Assembly: GCF_003314975.1 (NCBI RefSeq)
Contig: NZ_QNRF01000006.1
Coordinates: 1-64,000, forward strand
Length of the DNA: 64,000 bases
Direction: 5' to 3'
Source of the DNA: Marinomonas aquiplantarum
GTDB lineage: Bacteria > Pseudomonadota > Gammaproteobacteria > Pseudomonadales > Marinomonadaceae
The translations under genes and the position numbers were made by a program. Positions 36,724-47,557 of the stretch are shown here, one piece after another. Positions within the stretch are counted from its first letter, which is position 1, and each line of letters opens with the position of its first letter. The notes under the pieces are model-generated. The model made no database searches. It was not told where the DNA came from and saw only the letters and a program-made list of their open reading frames with translations.

Positions 36724-39561
36724 CTAACCAACTAGTGCGTCGTTGACCAGTGCTTCTTGCTCTTCTACGTGGACAGACATGTAACCCGCTGCTGGTGCAG
36801 CTGATGAAATTCGACCCGCAAAACGGATCTTCAACTCTGGGTACAGTTTTTCCAACACTCGATTCATACGGTGACGATTGGCATGCCAAGCACCTTGGTT
36901 TTTAGGCTCTTCTTGACACCAAACCAAACTCTCAACATTTTTGTACTGTTCCAATACGGACTCAAGGTCAGCATATGGGAATGGGTACAGCTGCTCTAAA
37001 CGAACGACCGCCACATCATCTTTTTCTAGCGCTTCACGGCGATTGATCAAATCGTAGTAAACCTTACCGCTACACAACACAATGCGTTTTACTTTATCCG
37101 CTGCGATAGACTCTGATGCTTCTGGCAATACTGTTTTGAAGCTGCCTTCAGCCAAGTCTTCTAGAGTCGAAGTGGCTTGCTTGTGACGCAACAAACTCTT
37201 CGGCGACATAATGATCAACGGACGGCGCATTGGACGAATCGCTTGACGACGCAAGATATGGTAGATCTGTGATGGTGTGGTTGGGACACAAACTTGGATG
37301 TTGTATTCCGCACACAATTGCATAAAACGCTCTAAACGAGCAGAAGAATGCTCAGGACCTTGACCTTCGTAGCCGTGAGGCAACAACATAGTCAAACCAC
37401 ATAGGCGTCCCCACTTATGCTCACCACTGGTAATGAACTGGTCAATTACCACTTGCGCACCGTTGGCGAAATCACCAAATTGCGCTTCCCAGATCACCAA
37501 ACCTTGTGGTGATGTGCTGGCATAACCGTATTCAAATGCCAATACGGCTTCTTCAGACAGGTAAGAATCGTACAAGTCTAATGTTGGCTGATCCTCAGAC
37601 AAATGTTTAAGAGGAATGTAAGTGCTGCCATCTTTTTGACTGTGAATCACCGCATGACGATGCGAGAAAGTACCACGACCAGAATCCTGACCTGTAATAC
37701 GAATCGGGTAACCCTGCTCTAGCAAAGTAGCCAACGCCAATGTTTCTGCGTAACCCCAGTTCAGAGGCAAAGCACCAGCCGTCATTTTGTCACGGTCTTG
37801 GTAAATTTTCTGTACCTGACGCTGAACAACAACCCCATCAGGAACATGAGTCAGCTTTTTCGCCACTTCTTGAAGTTCAGATAATGGGTAACGTGTGTCA
37901 CCTTCATCTGTCCACTCAACACCTAGGTAAGGTTTCCAGTCCACAAACATCTTCGTTTGTGACTCTAACACTAGGCTTTGCGCAACGTGACGGCCATTAT
38001 CCAAGTTCTCACGGTTATCACTAACCATTTGATCGGCCAATTCTTTGCTCACTACTGATCCAGTAATTAGCTTATCTGCGTATAAGGTACGAGTGGTTTT
38101 TAACTTGCTAATAACATTGTACATTAATGGCTGTGTGCCAGATGGCTCATCCGTCTCGTTGTGACCACGACGACGGTAACAAACCATGTCAATTACCACG
38201 TCACGACCAAATTCGTAACGGTAATCCAATGCTAATTGTGTAACGAACAAGACCGCTTCTGGATCATCACCGTTTACGTGGAAGATTGGCGCCTGAATCA
38301 TTTTCGCAACATCGGTTGCGTATTCAGTAGAACGTGAGTCTTCTTGACGGTTGGTGGTAAAACCAACTTGGTTATTGATCACGATATGAACCGTACCACC
38401 AGTACGATAAGCGCGTGTTTGCGACATTTGGAAGGTTTCCATTACCACGCCTTGACCGGCAAAAGCCGCATCACCGTGAATGGAAATCGGCACAACAGAT
38501 TTACCGGTTGTGTCTTTACGTCGGTCTTGACGAGCTCGAACAGAGCCTTCAACCACTGGCGAAACAATTTCTAAGTGAGATGGGTTGAAAGACAATGCAA
38601 TATGAACTTCACCGCCTGCGGTCATGACATTCGAAGAGAAACCTTGGTGGTATTTAACGTCACCAGAAGTGTTAACCAGTTTCTTACCTTCAAACTCGTC
38701 GAACAGGTCTTTCGGGTTTTTACCTAGGGTATTAACCAGTACGTTCAAACGACCACGGTGAGCCATGCCAATCACAACTTCTTTCGCACCCAGTGCGCCA
38801 GAACGTTGAATTAACTCATTCACCATAGGAATCAAGCTTTCGCCACCTTCCAAGCCGAAACGCTTCGCACCAGGGTAACGGCTAGCTAGGTATTTCTCTA
38901 GACCTTCCGCTGCAGTAAGACGTTCTAGTAGACTTTCGCGAGTTTCTTTTGAGTATTCAGGGCGGGATCGAACGGACTCTACTCGTTGTTGTAACCAAGC
39001 TTTTTCTTGGGTATCAACGATGTGCATGAACTCATAACCGATACTGCCACAGTAGGTTTTTTCCAGTTCGGATACGATTTCACTTAACTTCATATTGTCT
39101 TTGTTGAAGAACAAAGAATTAACGTTAAATGACGTGTCTAAATCAGCACCAGTTAATTGGTGGTAACCCAGATCCAAATCAGCGACTTTTTCACGCTTCT
39201 GTAAACCTAGTGGGTCCAATGTTGCATGTTGATGACCACGAACGCGGTACGCATTAATCAACTGCAAGACACCGATTTGCTTCTGCTCATGGTCAGAACT
39301 CACGGCAACGCCAGAACTGGCAGGCATGGCTCTGAATTTGTTTTTACCAATTTGCAGAAATTGTTCTTGAATAACTGAATGAGGAAGATCCGTTGACTGA
39401 GCTTCGCTAACGCGAGGCAATTGGTCAAAACATTTCCGCCATTCTTCCGAAACTGAATTCGGATCGACGAGGTAGCTTTCAAACAACCCTTCTACATATT
39501 CCAAGTTTCCACCTGAAAAATGAGAGGTGCTCCACAGCAACTCCATTAAACTTTCGTGCAT
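36724..39561 (-). CDS. sucA: 2-Oxoglutarate dehydrogenase E1 component
   Basis: The 945-residue thiamine diphosphate enzyme decarboxylates 2-oxoglutarate and succinylates the lipoyl domains of SucB. The N-terminal helix that binds E2/E3 is present (SGGNLEYVEGLFESYLVDPNSV). GMAHRGRLNVL, GDAAFAGQGVVMET and NNQVGFTT form the thiamine diphosphate site, and RHAVIHSQ, EAQFGDF and SSARLERFMQLC are typical of the transketolase-like half. It is preceded by 373 bp that include the sdh terminator, so it probably has its own promoter. Confidence 0.98.
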   Translation of the reverse strand: MHESLMELLWSTSHFSGGNLEYVEGLFESYLVDPNSVSEEWRKCFDQLPRVSEAQSTDLPHSVIQEQFLQIGKNKFRAMPASSGVAVSSDHEQKQIGVLQLINAYRVRGHQHATLDPLGLQKREKVADLDLGYHQLTGADLDTSFNVNSLFFNKDNMKLSEIVSELEKTYCGSIGYEFMHIVDTQEKAWLQQRVESVRSRPEYSKETRESLLERLTAAEGLEKYLASRYPGAKRFGLEGGESLIPMVNELIQRSGALGAKEVVIGMAHRGRLNVLVNTLGKNPKDLFDEFEGKKLVNTSGDVKYHQGFSSNVMTAGGEVHIALSFNPSHLEIVSPVVEGSVRARQDRRKDTTGKSVVPISIHGDAAFAGQGVVMETFQMSQTRAYRTGGTVHIVINNQVGFTTNRQEDSRSTEYATDVAKMIQAPIFHVNGDDPEAVLFVTQLALDYRYEFGRDVVIDMVCYRRRGHNETDEPSGTQPLMYNVISKLKTTRTLYADKLITGSVVSKELADQMVSDNRENLDNGRHVAQSLVLESQTKMFVDWKPYLGVEWTDEGDTRYPLSELQEVAKKLTHVPDGVVVQRQVQKIYQDRDKMTAGALPLNWGYAETLALATLLEQGYPIRITGQDSGRGTFSHRHAVIHSQKDGSTYIPLKHLSEDQPTLDLYDSYLSEEAVLAFEYGYASTSPQGLVIWEAQFGDFANGAQVVIDQFITSGEHKWGRLCGLTMLLPHGYEGQGPEHSSARLERFMQLCAEYNIQVCVPTTPSQIYHILRRQAIRPMRRPLIIMSPKSLLRHKQATSTLEDLAEGSFKTVLPEASESIAADKVKRIVLCSGKVYYDLINRREALEKDDVAVVRLEQLYPFPYADLESVLEQYKNVESLVWCQEEPKNQGAWHANRHRMNRVLEKLYPELKIRFAGRISSAAPAAGYMSVHVEEQEALVNDALVG

Positions 39562-39934
39562 TCTCGATCACCCTTATGTTCGAGCCAGCTACCGGGGTCC
39601 CGGTTCAATCGAACGATTGATCTTATTATCAGGCCCGTAAGACTTTTGACAGTCTCGATTTTTTTGTTTACTTCCAGCTACTATCGCCCTCTGACGTTCA
39701 ATACTAAGTCACTAAAAGCATGTCACTCAATTCATGAAATACTTTGAATCCTTCATCACTGAGTTAGCAACTTTTCTTAGCACATCCTTGCTCGTAGAGG
39801 TCGAATTTTAAATTCTTTTTATTCTATTCTCCATAGGAGAATATGCAAAAATGGCGGCATTGAATATCGATTCAAGCCGCCTAATTCGGCAGTCAGGTCA
39901 AATTTACCCCATCACTATCCGAATCTTTCATCTA
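39562..39934. other. Intergenic region sdhB-sucA
   Basis: These 373 bp hold the sdh terminator (39846-39883) and, downstream of it, AT-rich sequence that should include a promoter for sucABlpd. A GC-rich patch CCGGGGTCCCGG lies about 25 bp before the sucA start and forms a short hairpin. No ORF is supported. Confidence 0.5.
39846..39883 (-). terminator. Intrinsic terminator after sdhB
   Basis: On the minus strand, GGCGGC-TTGAAT and ATTCAA-T-GCCGCC form a 12-bp stem with one bulged base and a tetraloop, followed by ATTTTTGC. It separates sdhCDAB from sucAB transcriptionally. Confidence 0.75.
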
Positions 39935-40645
39935 TTAGGTCGCTCTTTGCAACAGCATAGTACGAATATTACCAATTGCCTTAGTCGGATTTAACCCTTT
40001 AGGGCATACATTGACACAGTTCATAATACCATGGCAACGGAAAACACTAAATGGGTCATCCAATTCGCTTAAACGCTCTTGCGTGGCGTTGTCACGGCTG
40101 TCCGCTAAGAAACGGTAAGCCTGCAACAAACCAGAAGGACCAACAAACTTATCTGGGTTCCACCAGAAAGATGGACAAGCGGTTGAACAACATGCACACA
40201 AGATACACTCGTAAAGTCCATCAAGCTTTTCACGCTCTTCTGGGCTTTGCAGACGTTCAATTGCTGGCGCTGGCGTATCGTTCATCAAGTATGGACGAAT
40301 TTTCTCGTATTGCTTGTAGAATTGTCCCATATCAACCACTAGGTCACGCACGACTGGTAAACCAGGTAGTGGGCGCAACACCAACTTGTTGTTCTTAGAC
40401 GCTTCCGACACTGTGGTAATACAAGCCAAGCCATTTTTACCAGACATGTTCATACCATCAGAACCACACACACCTTCACGGCATGAGCGACGGTATGAAA
40501 TTGTTGGATCCTGCGCTTTTAGCAAGTTCAGAACGTCCAACACCATTAGGTCTTTACCTTCTGGCAAATCCACTTGGTAATCCTGCATATAAGGAGCGTC
40601 GTCCTTCTCAGGATTGTAGCGATAAATACTAACTAACATTGACAT
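39935..40645 (-). CDS. sdhB: Succinate dehydrogenase iron-sulfur subunit
   Basis: The 236-residue subunit carries three clusters: [2Fe-2S] in SCREGVCGSDGMNMSGKNGLAC, [4Fe-4S] in CILCACCSTACP, and [3Fe-4S] with CHGIMNCVNVCPKGLNP. It wires FAD on SdhA to quinone at the membrane. It is the last gene of sdhCDAB, 6 bp after sdhA, and ends before a clear terminator. Confidence 0.98.
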   Translation of the reverse strand: MSMLVSIYRYNPEKDDAPYMQDYQVDLPEGKDLMVLDVLNLLKAQDPTISYRRSCREGVCGSDGMNMSGKNGLACITTVSEASKNNKLVLRPLPGLPVVRDLVVDMGQFYKQYEKIRPYLMNDTPAPAIERLQSPEEREKLDGLYECILCACCSTACPSFWWNPDKFVGPSGLLQAYRFLADSRDNATQERLSELDDPFSVFRCHGIMNCVNVCPKGLNPTKAIGNIRTMLLQRAT

Positions 40646-40651
40646 AACCCC

Positions 40652-42424
40652 TTAGTACGTACGAGCTTTAGGTGGGAAAGCGTCCATTGTCTTAGGCGCG
40701 AAGTTTACATCACGCTTAGTCACTTTCTTATCCGCTGGATGGAACAAAGAATGCTTCAACCAATTCTCATCATCACGCTCAGTGAAGTCGTTACGGGCAT
40801 GTGCACCACGACTCTCTTTACGGAATTCTGCAGGAACCGCTGTCGCTTCCGCCACTTCTAGCAAGTTTTCAAGCTCAAGAGCTTCTATACGAGCAGTATT
40901 GAAGGCTTCACTCTTATCTTCAAGGTGAAGATTTTCAACACGCTGACGAATTTCCGCTAACTGCTCTAGGCCTTTCTGCATAGAGTCACCTTCACGGAAT
41001 ACACCGAAATACAATTGCATAACACGTTGCAGGTCGGCACGAACTTCCGCCACGCTTTCGCCACCAGTAGAGGCGTTCAAACGGTTCAGGCGAGACATAG
41101 CTTTTTCTACATCTGTATCCGTTGCGTCTAGGGAATCAAAACCTTCATCAAGAGATTTCTTCACCTGCAAACCAACCGCACGACCAAATACCACCAAGTC
41201 TAACAACGAGTTACCACCTAGACGGTTAGCACCGTGTACTGATACACACGCGGCCTCACCACAAGCGTATAGACCATCAACAACGATGTCTTCACCTGCT
41301 TCATTTTGCATTAGAGCCTGACCACCAACGTTAGTTGGAATACCGCCCATCATGTAGTGACATGTAGGAATAACTGGGATCGGTTCTTTCACAGGGTCAA
41401 CGTGCGCAAAAGTACGAGACAATTCTAGGATACCAGGCAGACGCTTATTCAGAGTCTCTTCACCTAAGTGATCCAACTTCAGCAATACATGGTCACCCTC
41501 TGGACCACAACCACGGCCTTCAAGGATCTCCAAAATCATCGAACGTGCCACTACGTCACGACCAGCAAGATCTTTCGCGTTAGGCGCATAACGCTCCATG
41601 AAACGCTCACCGTCTTTATTGATCAGGTAACCACCTTCACCACGACAACCTTCTGTTACTAGCGTACCCGCACCGTAAATACCGGTTGGATGGAACTGCC
41701 ACATTTCCATGTCTTGCATTGGGAAACCAGCACGCAGTGCCATACCAATACCGTCACCCGTGTTAATGTGAGCATTCGTAGTAGACTGATAAATACGACC
41801 TGCACCACCAGTAGCAATAACGGTCGCTTTTGCTTTTAGGTAAACCGTTTCACCTGTTTCAATACAAATAGCGATTACACCAACCACAGCGCCGTCGTTA
41901 TTCTTAACCAAATCTGTGGCATACCATTCATTAAAGAAAGACGTACCACCTTTTAAGTTCGCTTGATAAAGCGTGTGCAACAAAGCGTGTCCAGTACGGT
42001 CAGCCGCAGCACAAGTACGAGCAGCCTGACCACCCTTACCAAAATCTTTAGATTGACCACCAAAAGGACGTTGATAAATACGACCTTGCTCAGTACGAGA
42101 GAATGGCAAACCCATATGCTCAAGCTCAAATACCGCTTGAGGACCAACAGAACACATGTACTCGATAGCGTCTTGGTCACCAATGTAGTCCGACCCTTTT
42201 ACCGTGTCGTACATGTGCCAGCGCCAATCATCGTTTGGATCATCACTTGCGATCGCACAAGTAATACCACCTTGCGCTGATACTGTGTGAGAACGAGTAG
42301 GGAATACTTTCGTAATACAAGCGGTATCCAAACCTGTCTCTGTCAACTGAAGAGCGGCACGCATACCGGCACCGCCACCACCAATTACAATGGCATCAAA
42401 TGAAATCGTACGAATATTCGCCAT
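40652..42424 (-). CDS. sdhA: Succinate dehydrogenase flavoprotein subunit
   Basis: The 590-residue catalytic subunit oxidises succinate to fumarate. It has FAD motif [15 protein letters not shown] and the covalent-FAD His in [11 protein letters not shown]. The active-site regions HPTGIYGAG and [22 protein letters not shown] and the C-terminal [13 protein letters not shown] are all present. Length is as in E. coli SdhA. It starts 3 bp after the sdhD stop. Confidence 0.98.
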   Translation of the reverse strand: MANIRTISFDAIVIGGGGAGMRAALQLTETGLDTACITKVFPTRSHTVSAQGGITCAIASDDPNDDWRWHMYDTVKGSDYIGDQDAIEYMCSVGPQAVFELEHMGLPFSRTEQGRIYQRPFGGQSKDFGKGGQAARTCAAADRTGHALLHTLYQANLKGGTSFFNEWYATDLVKNNDGAVVGVIAICIETGETVYLKAKATVIATGGAGRIYQSTTNAHINTGDGIGMALRAGFPMQDMEMWQFHPTGIYGAGTLVTEGCRGEGGYLINKDGERFMERYAPNAKDLAGRDVVARSMILEILEGRGCGPEGDHVLLKLDHLGEETLNKRLPGILELSRTFAHVDPVKEPIPVIPTCHYMMGGIPTNVGGQALMQNEAGEDIVVDGLYACGEAACVSVHGANRLGGNSLLDLVVFGRAVGLQVKKSLDEGFDSLDATDTDVEKAMSRLNRLNASTGGESVAEVRADLQRVMQLYFGVFREGDSMQKGLEQLAEIRQRVENLHLEDKSEAFNTARIEALELENLLEVAEATAVPAEFRKESRGAHARNDFTERDDENWLKHSLFHPADKKVTKRDVNFAPKTMDAFPPKARTY

Positions 42425-42427
42425 TAC

Positions 42428-42781
42428 TTATAGCCCCCAAAGAACCTGAATGCCCCACACGATGTACACAAACATGGCCAAACCGCATAGAGATTGAAAG
42501 AAAAAACGTGCACCTGTTGCTTTAATATAGTCTGTCGAAACAGACCACAAACCGATCCAAGAGTGGATACCGATAGACAACAAGACCAACAAACTAAAAA
42601 TGCGCATCCATGTTGTTTCAAACAATGCGCTCCATTGCTCATAAGTCAGATCTGGATTACTCACCAAATAACCGATCATAAACAAGGTATAAATAGACAG
42701 AACTAATGCAGAGACTCGCTGCATCATCCAGTCATATAGGCCAGAACGACCAAAGCTTGTAATTTGAGTTACCATATCCAC
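42428..42781 (-). CDS. sdhD: Succinate dehydrogenase membrane anchor subunit
   Basis: A 117-residue membrane protein with three hydrophobic segments. SGLYDWMMQRVSALVLSIYT at the N-terminus and HSWIGLWSVSTDYIK in the middle match SdhD; the His in this second stretch is the probable heme b ligand (family inference). It overlaps sdhC by 13 nt. Confidence 0.93.
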   Translation of the reverse strand: MDMVTQITSFGRSGLYDWMMQRVSALVLSIYTLFMIGYLVSNPDLTYEQWSALFETTWMRIFSLLVLLSIGIHSWIGLWSVSTDYIKATGARFFFQSLCGLAMFVYIVWGIQVLWGL

Positions 42782-43146
42782 ACTCCTGCTAATACGATAA
42801 AGACGGCAGCGATGATCAGGTTGGCAATTGCCGCACTACGCCCGCTGTCCAATTCTTCGAAATACCCCATATCCATAAACAAGTGTTTTACACCTGCCAC
42901 TAGGTGATACAACAAAGCAGATACCACTCCCCAGATAATAAACTTGGCAAGGAAACTGGTTTGCAAAATGTTGACGACTTGATCAAAGCCCTGCTGAGAA
43001 TCCAATGACAAATCAAACGCATAAAACAAGAAAGCCAATCCTACAAAGAGAATGATTCCTGTTACACGATGAAGAATGGATACAATGGCGGTGACTGGCT
43101 GGGATATTGTTAAAATATCAAGGTTGACTGGTCTTTTTTTGTTCAC
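42769..43146 (-). CDS. sdhC: Succinate dehydrogenase cytochrome b556 subunit
   Basis: A 125-residue membrane protein with three hydrophobic helices. KKRPVNLDILTISQPVTAIVSILHRVTGIILF is the SdhC signature, with Ser and Arg of SILHRVTG near the quinone site. LLYHLVAGVKHLFMD carries the heme-ligand His. The start codon is GTG. It is the first gene of the sdh operon and divergent from gltA. Confidence 0.93.
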   Translation of the reverse strand: MNKKRPVNLDILTISQPVTAIVSILHRVTGIILFVGLAFLFYAFDLSLDSQQGFDQVVNILQTSFLAKFIIWGVVSALLYHLVAGVKHLFMDMGYFEELDSGRSAAIANLIIAAVFIVLAGVWIW

Positions 43147-43711
43147 GAGTTATACACCATTTTTTCGATTGAATGGTCAATCACGACCCTATGACTATAT
43201 GTTTACGCAGGTGGTAAGCAAAACGATCACTCGTCGCATAGGACTTAAGTTGAAAACCCCATCGATTTACAAATGACGATCTAAAAGCGACTCTCTTTTA
43301 ACTATCATCAACAAATCAATGAGATTATCTGGGGCGCAATTATAGACCAGCAAAAAATACGAAGACAAATAGACTGAACAAGGGGTTTTCAATGGTCATC
43401 ATTCATCAAATGAATGTACCCATAAACCGAAACAATAATGGTATAAAATTACATAAATGAAACCCAAAAAAATACACATTTTATCCTTTACAAACATAAA
43501 GTTACAAATTTAAAGTACAAGCTTCAACCAAGCTCACCCCTTACGTTTTGTCAGTTTATTACAAAAACTTAAGTGACTAGGTCAATAAAGTGTCAGTAGT
43601 CAAGATTGACTTTTATGGTCTATAAACAGTATTTTTTCTCGCACCTTCTGGGCCAGGATAATCAAATAATACGAATTCTTCGCCCCGGACCAGAATATGA
43701 AGGAGACCAAA
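43147..43711. other. Divergent intergenic region sdhC / gltA
   Basis: The 565-bp AT-rich gap must carry the promoters of the sdh operon and of gltA. A sigma-70-like pair for gltA is listed separately. I see no ORF, strong hairpin or operator I can name. Its length leaves room for global regulators of TCA genes. Confidence 0.5.
43606..43635 (+). promoter_or_regulatory. Candidate sigma-70 promoter of gltA
   Basis: TTGACT and TATTTT are separated by 18 bp, giving a transcription start around 43642 and a leader of about 70 nt before gltA. This is recognised by eye only. Confidence 0.4.
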
Positions 43712-44995
43712 ATGGCTGATAAAAAAGCACTACTCAAAGTGGACGGTATCGATCAATCCATCGAATTACCAGTCCTTACAGGCACTCTAGGTACAGACGT
43801 TATAGACGTTCGCGGCCTTGGTGCTAACGGTGTTTTCACCTACGATCCAGGCTTTATGTCGACCGGTTCTTGCGAATCTGCGATCACCTATATTGACGGT
43901 GAAGCTGGCATTCTTCTGCACCGCGGCTACCCTATTGCCCAACTTGCAGAACATTCAGACTACCTAGAAACCTGCTACTTGCTGCTTTATGGAGAACTTC
44001 CTACTGAAGCACAGCGCGCAGAATTTGAACGTACGGTTGGTAAACACACTATGGTGAACCAATCCATGCATAAATTCATTGAGGGCTTCCGTAACGATGC
44101 TCACCCAATGGCAATCATGTGTGGTTTAGTTGGAGCATTGTCTGCTTTTTACCAAGACCATATGGACATCAACAACCCAGAACACCGTGAAATTGCGGCG
44201 TTCCGTTTGATTTCTAAAATGCCAACATTGGCGGCAATTTGTTACAAGTATTCTAAAGATCAGCCTGTTATGTACCCACGTAACGACTTGTCTTACGCTG
44301 AAAACTTCCTCTACATGATGTTTGCGACACCATGTGAAGATTACAAAGTGAATCCAGTATTCGCCAAAGCCATGGATCGCATCTTTGTATTGCATGCCGA
44401 TCACGAGCAAAATGCCTCAACCTCTACTGTACGTTTGGCTGGTTCTTCAGGCGCTAACCCATTCGCTTGTATCGCAGCGGGCATTGCGACCCTTTGGGGA
44501 CCCGCTCACGGTGGTGCTAATGAAGCAGTACTAACCATGCTGGAAGAAATCGGTGACGTTGAAAACATCGATGAGTACATCGCAAAAGCCAAAGACAAAA
44601 ACGATCCGTTCCGCCTCATGGGCTTTGGCCACCGTGTTTACAAAAACTTTGACCCTCGTGCCAAAGTTATGCGTGAAACCTGTGACCAAGTATTAGAAGA
44701 GCTTGGACAGTCTGATGATCCTCTATTGAAGATCGCTAAACGTCTGGAGCAAATTGCCCTAGAAGACCCTTATTTTGTGGAACGTAAACTGTACCCGAAT
44801 GTGGACTTCTACTCTGGCATCATCATGAAAGCCATCGGCATTCCAACAAGTATGTTTACCGTTATCTTCGCCATGTCTCGTACCATTGGCTGGATTTCAC
44901 ATTGGAATGAAATGATCTCTGGGCCGTACAAAATCGGCCGCCCTCGCCAGCTATATGTTGGTCATAAAGAAAGAGATTACCCAACAGATAAGTAA
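43712..44995 (+). CDS. gltA: Citrate synthase (type II)
   Basis: The 427-residue enzyme condenses acetyl-CoA and oxaloacetate. Catalytic residues appear in [32 protein letters not shown], the motif [15 protein letters not shown] and PNVDFYSGI (Asp). Length and the N-terminal beta domain ([19 protein letters not shown]) indicate the hexameric, NADH-sensitive type of Gram-negative bacteria. I start at MADKKA, preceded by AAGGAG, five codons inside the longest frame. It is divergent from sdhC and ends before a strong terminator. Confidence 0.98.
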   Translation: MADKKALLKVDGIDQSIELPVLTGTLGTDVIDVRGLGANGVFTYDPGFMSTGSCESAITYIDGEAGILLHRGYPIAQLAEHSDYLETCYLLLYGELPTEAQRAEFERTVGKHTMVNQSMHKFIEGFRNDAHPMAIMCGLVGALSAFYQDHMDINNPEHREIAAFRLISKMPTLAAICYKYSKDQPVMYPRNDLSYAENFLYMMFATPCEDYKVNPVFAKAMDRIFVLHADHEQNASTSTVRLAGSSGANPFACIAAGIATLWGPAHGGANEAVLTMLEEIGDVENIDEYIAKAKDKNDPFRLMGFGHRVYKNFDPRAKVMRETCDQVLEELGQSDDPLLKIAKRLEQIALEDPYFVERKLYPNVDFYSGIIMKAIGIPTSMFTVIFAMSRTIGWISHWNEMISGPYKIGRPRQLYVGHKERDYPTDK

Positions 44996-45007
44996 TCTCT
45001 TATCGCA

Positions 45008-45039
45008 CAAAAAAACGCGTCCAAGAGACGCGTTTTTTT
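45008..45039. terminator. Bidirectional terminator after gltA
   Basis: ACGCGTC and GACGCGT form a 7-bp stem with a 5-base loop, flanked by A-rich and T7 runs that extend the stem. It can stop gltA (plus) and the 45066-46381 genes (minus). Confidence 0.88.
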
Positions 45040-45065
45040 ATACTTATAAGTAGCAGTATTAACTA

Positions 45066-45296
45066 TTATTCATCGTCTTCTTCGACGATTTCAGTGACTG
45101 TTTTTTCACCGCATTTCGCGCATTTACCTTCAATCCAAACACGCCCTTGTGATTCAAATTCTTGCGGCTCAATCATCCCAAGGTCAATCTCTTGGCACTG
45201 GTTGCACCAAGTTTGTGTTAAAAAATCTTGCTGTTCCTCTGCAGAACGCGCATAAAAATCACGAGCAACCACTTGCTCCGCAGATATATCTGACAT
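45066..45296 (-). CDS. Small zinc-ribbon-like protein
   Basis: A 76-residue acidic protein with two Cys-x2-Cys knuckles (CNQC and CAKC) spaced by about 25 residues, as expected for one zinc ribbon, and a strongly acidic C-terminus EIVEEDDE. Function unknown. Its start codon overlaps the last base of the DUF2066 gene stop, so the two are coupled. Confidence 0.7.
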   Translation of the reverse strand: MSDISAEQVVARDFYARSAEEQQDFLTQTWCNQCQEIDLGMIEPQEFESQGRVWIEGKCAKCGEKTVTEIVEEDDE

Positions 45297-46381
45297 TAGT
45301 TCACTCCACTGTATAAATAAGACACAACACGGTTAGCATCAGGATCAAGGGCATTTAACGGCGCTTCTATTAACAAACGACTTAACGAAATAGAGTTAAA
45401 CAACTTTTGCTTATCGCCGTCAATTTCAACACTGTACTCAACTTGCTCACCTTTCACTTGCACTAAACTCACTTCACGGACAACACCGATGCTTTCTAGA
45501 TAAGCTTGCACTTTTGCCATAGAAGAATAATTGCTCACACCGCCAATCTGAATATTTAAGCGGCTGGCTGAACCACTGTTCCTAACAGAAGCATAACGAG
45601 AGGCAAACACATTGGCCAACTTGGCACTGGCTTGATCCAATAAGCTCTCCAAGTTGTCTCCAGTCAGCACAAACCGATCCGTTTCACCGGTTTTTTGCAT
45701 CACCATCAAACTACCACCAATGTGCCCCGCATAATTACTCACTCTTAATGCGGCCACCGCATCCGTCTGATAACGTTGGCTGGCATTGGCAATGGTATCT
45801 TCAAAGAACCCCCACACATCCGCGGCGGTAATATTATTTTGATCGACTTGGTCAATGAGAGGAGCATAAATGGGCACACCAACTAAGCTGCTTGCCCGCG
45901 CAAAGTCATTTAGAATCTGCGATGGCGCATTCGAACCAGACAAGCGTCTAATGCCATTGTTTTCACTCGCTAACCAAACCAACACCGAAGGTCGGTTACT
46001 TCCCCACACGGGCAAACCATTTTGTGATAAAAAGCGGTCGATCGACTCGGGATAAAAAGTCACTTTAATTTGTTTGCCTGGCACCAAACCATCATCGCTC
46101 GGTAACAACTCACTTAACGAGGCAACAGAATGCTGTGCGACCCAGCCAGCGGATTGCTTTCGAGCTTGGCTCAATAAGTCGCCGATTATCGCTTCTTTGT
46201 TACCTGATACTTTTATCAATACCTGCTCAGCCGCTAACCTGAACGCTTGGTTAAGCATATTCGCTTCCGATTGCGTCACCGGCAAATTAATTTCAGCACT
46301 GTACAGCCCTTTCACATTGACCGCCTGAGCCGACGATGTGAACCAAAAAATCATTAATAGAAAAAATATACGAGAATTCAT
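45296..46381 (-). CDS. DUF2066 family exported protein
   Basis: A 361-residue protein with a signal peptide (about residues 1-20, cleavage after AQA). Family features are LYSAEINLPVTQSEANMLNQAFRLAAEQVLIKVSGN and the later PSVLVWLASENNGIRR. DUF2066 genes are often found beside purMN, as here, where they are divergent across 117 bp. Function unknown; the export signal suggests a periplasmic or outer-membrane-associated role. Confidence 0.8.
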   Translation of the reverse strand: MNSRIFFLLMIFWFTSSAQAVNVKGLYSAEINLPVTQSEANMLNQAFRLAAEQVLIKVSGNKEAIIGDLLSQARKQSAGWVAQHSVASLSELLPSDDGLVPGKQIKVTFYPESIDRFLSQNGLPVWGSNRPSVLVWLASENNGIRRLSGSNAPSQILNDFARASSLVGVPIYAPLIDQVDQNNITAADVWGFFEDTIANASQRYQTDAVAALRVSNYAGHIGGSLMVMQKTGETDRFVLTGDNLESLLDQASAKLANVFASRYASVRNSGSASRLNIQIGGVSNYSSMAKVQAYLESIGVVREVSLVQVKGEQVEYSVEIDGDKQKLFNSISLSRLLIEAPLNALDPDANRVVSYLYSGVN

Positions 46382-46498
46382 AGCCCTTCCTTCGTTTATT
46401 TTGTCTATTCTACTGTCTTAATCGCAAAGAACCATAGCCCTAATGTGTCACTATGGTAAAATGCCTTTTTTTCCTCGTACCATGATAAGGCATAGGCA

Positions 46499-47557
46499 AT
46501 GACCAAGTCGGACAAACCATCGATTAGTTATAAAGACGCAGGCGTAGACATCAACGCTGGCAACCAACTTGTTGAACGCATCAAAGGCGTTAGCAAAAAG
46601 ACTCGCCGCCCAGAGGTAATGGGTGGTTTAGGTGGATTCGGGGCCCTTACCCGTTTACCAACTAAATACAAAAAACCCGTCTTGGTGTCTGGCACAGACG
46701 GCGTGGGCACTAAGCTACGTCTTGCAATGGATCTAAATCAACATGACACCATCGGCATTGACCTTGTGGCTATGTGTGTTAACGATCTAGTGGTAGCGGG
46801 TGCTGAACCATTACTTTTCCTTGATTACTATGCAACAGGTAAACTAGATATCGATGTTGCGGCAAACGTCGTGACAGGTATTGGCGAAGGCTGCTTACAA
46901 GCAGGCTGTGCTCTGGTCGGCGGTGAAACTGCTGAAATGCCTGGTATGTACCATGATGGTGACTACGATCTAGCTGGCTTTTGTGTCGGTGTTGCAGAAG
47001 AAGATGATGTCATCGACGGCAGTCAAGTAAAAGCCGGTGACAAACTGATCGCGCTTGGCTCATCAGGCCCTCACTCTAACGGTTACTCTTTGATCCGTAA
47101 AATTCTAGAAGTCAGCCAAGCAGATCTTAATACAGATATCGACGGCGTAGCACTGAAAGATGCTCTTATGGCTCCAACACGCATTTACGTAAAATCCATT
47201 CTTAAATTGATGGAAAGCGTTCAGGTTAATGCTCTTGCTCACATTACTGGTGGCGGATTGCTGGAAAATATTCCTCGCGTTTTACCAGAAGATGCAGCCG
47301 CTAAAATTGATGCCGACAGCTGGAAACGTCCTGCTGTGTTTGATTGGCTTCAAGAACAAGGAAATGTCGAGCAAGAAGAAATGTACCGTGTTCTAAACTG
47401 TGGTGTCGGCATGGTACTGTGTATCAATGCAGACAAAGCAGAAGAAGCATTAAACCTTCTTCAAGCGGAAGGCGAACAAGCTTGGATCATTGGTGAAATT
47501 TGCCCACGTAACGGTGGCAAAGATGTATTGATTTCCGATCTAGAGTCTAACGCATGA
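46499..47557 (+). CDS. purM: Phosphoribosylformylglycinamidine cyclo-ligase (AIR synthetase)
   Basis: The 352-residue enzyme forms aminoimidazole ribotide with ATP in purine synthesis. Key stretches include [78 protein letters not shown] and [16 protein letters not shown]. It overlaps purN by 4 nt (ATGA). Confidence 0.98.
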   Translation: MTKSDKPSISYKDAGVDINAGNQLVERIKGVSKKTRRPEVMGGLGGFGALTRLPTKYKKPVLVSGTDGVGTKLRLAMDLNQHDTIGIDLVAMCVNDLVVAGAEPLLFLDYYATGKLDIDVAANVVTGIGEGCLQAGCALVGGETAEMPGMYHDGDYDLAGFCVGVAEEDDVIDGSQVKAGDKLIALGSSGPHSNGYSLIRKILEVSQADLNTDIDGVALKDALMAPTRIYVKSILKLMESVQVNALAHITGGGLLENIPRVLPEDAAAKIDADSWKRPAVFDWLQEQGNVEQEEMYRVLNCGVGMVLCINADKAEEALNLLQAEGEQAWIIGEICPRNGGKDVLISDLESNA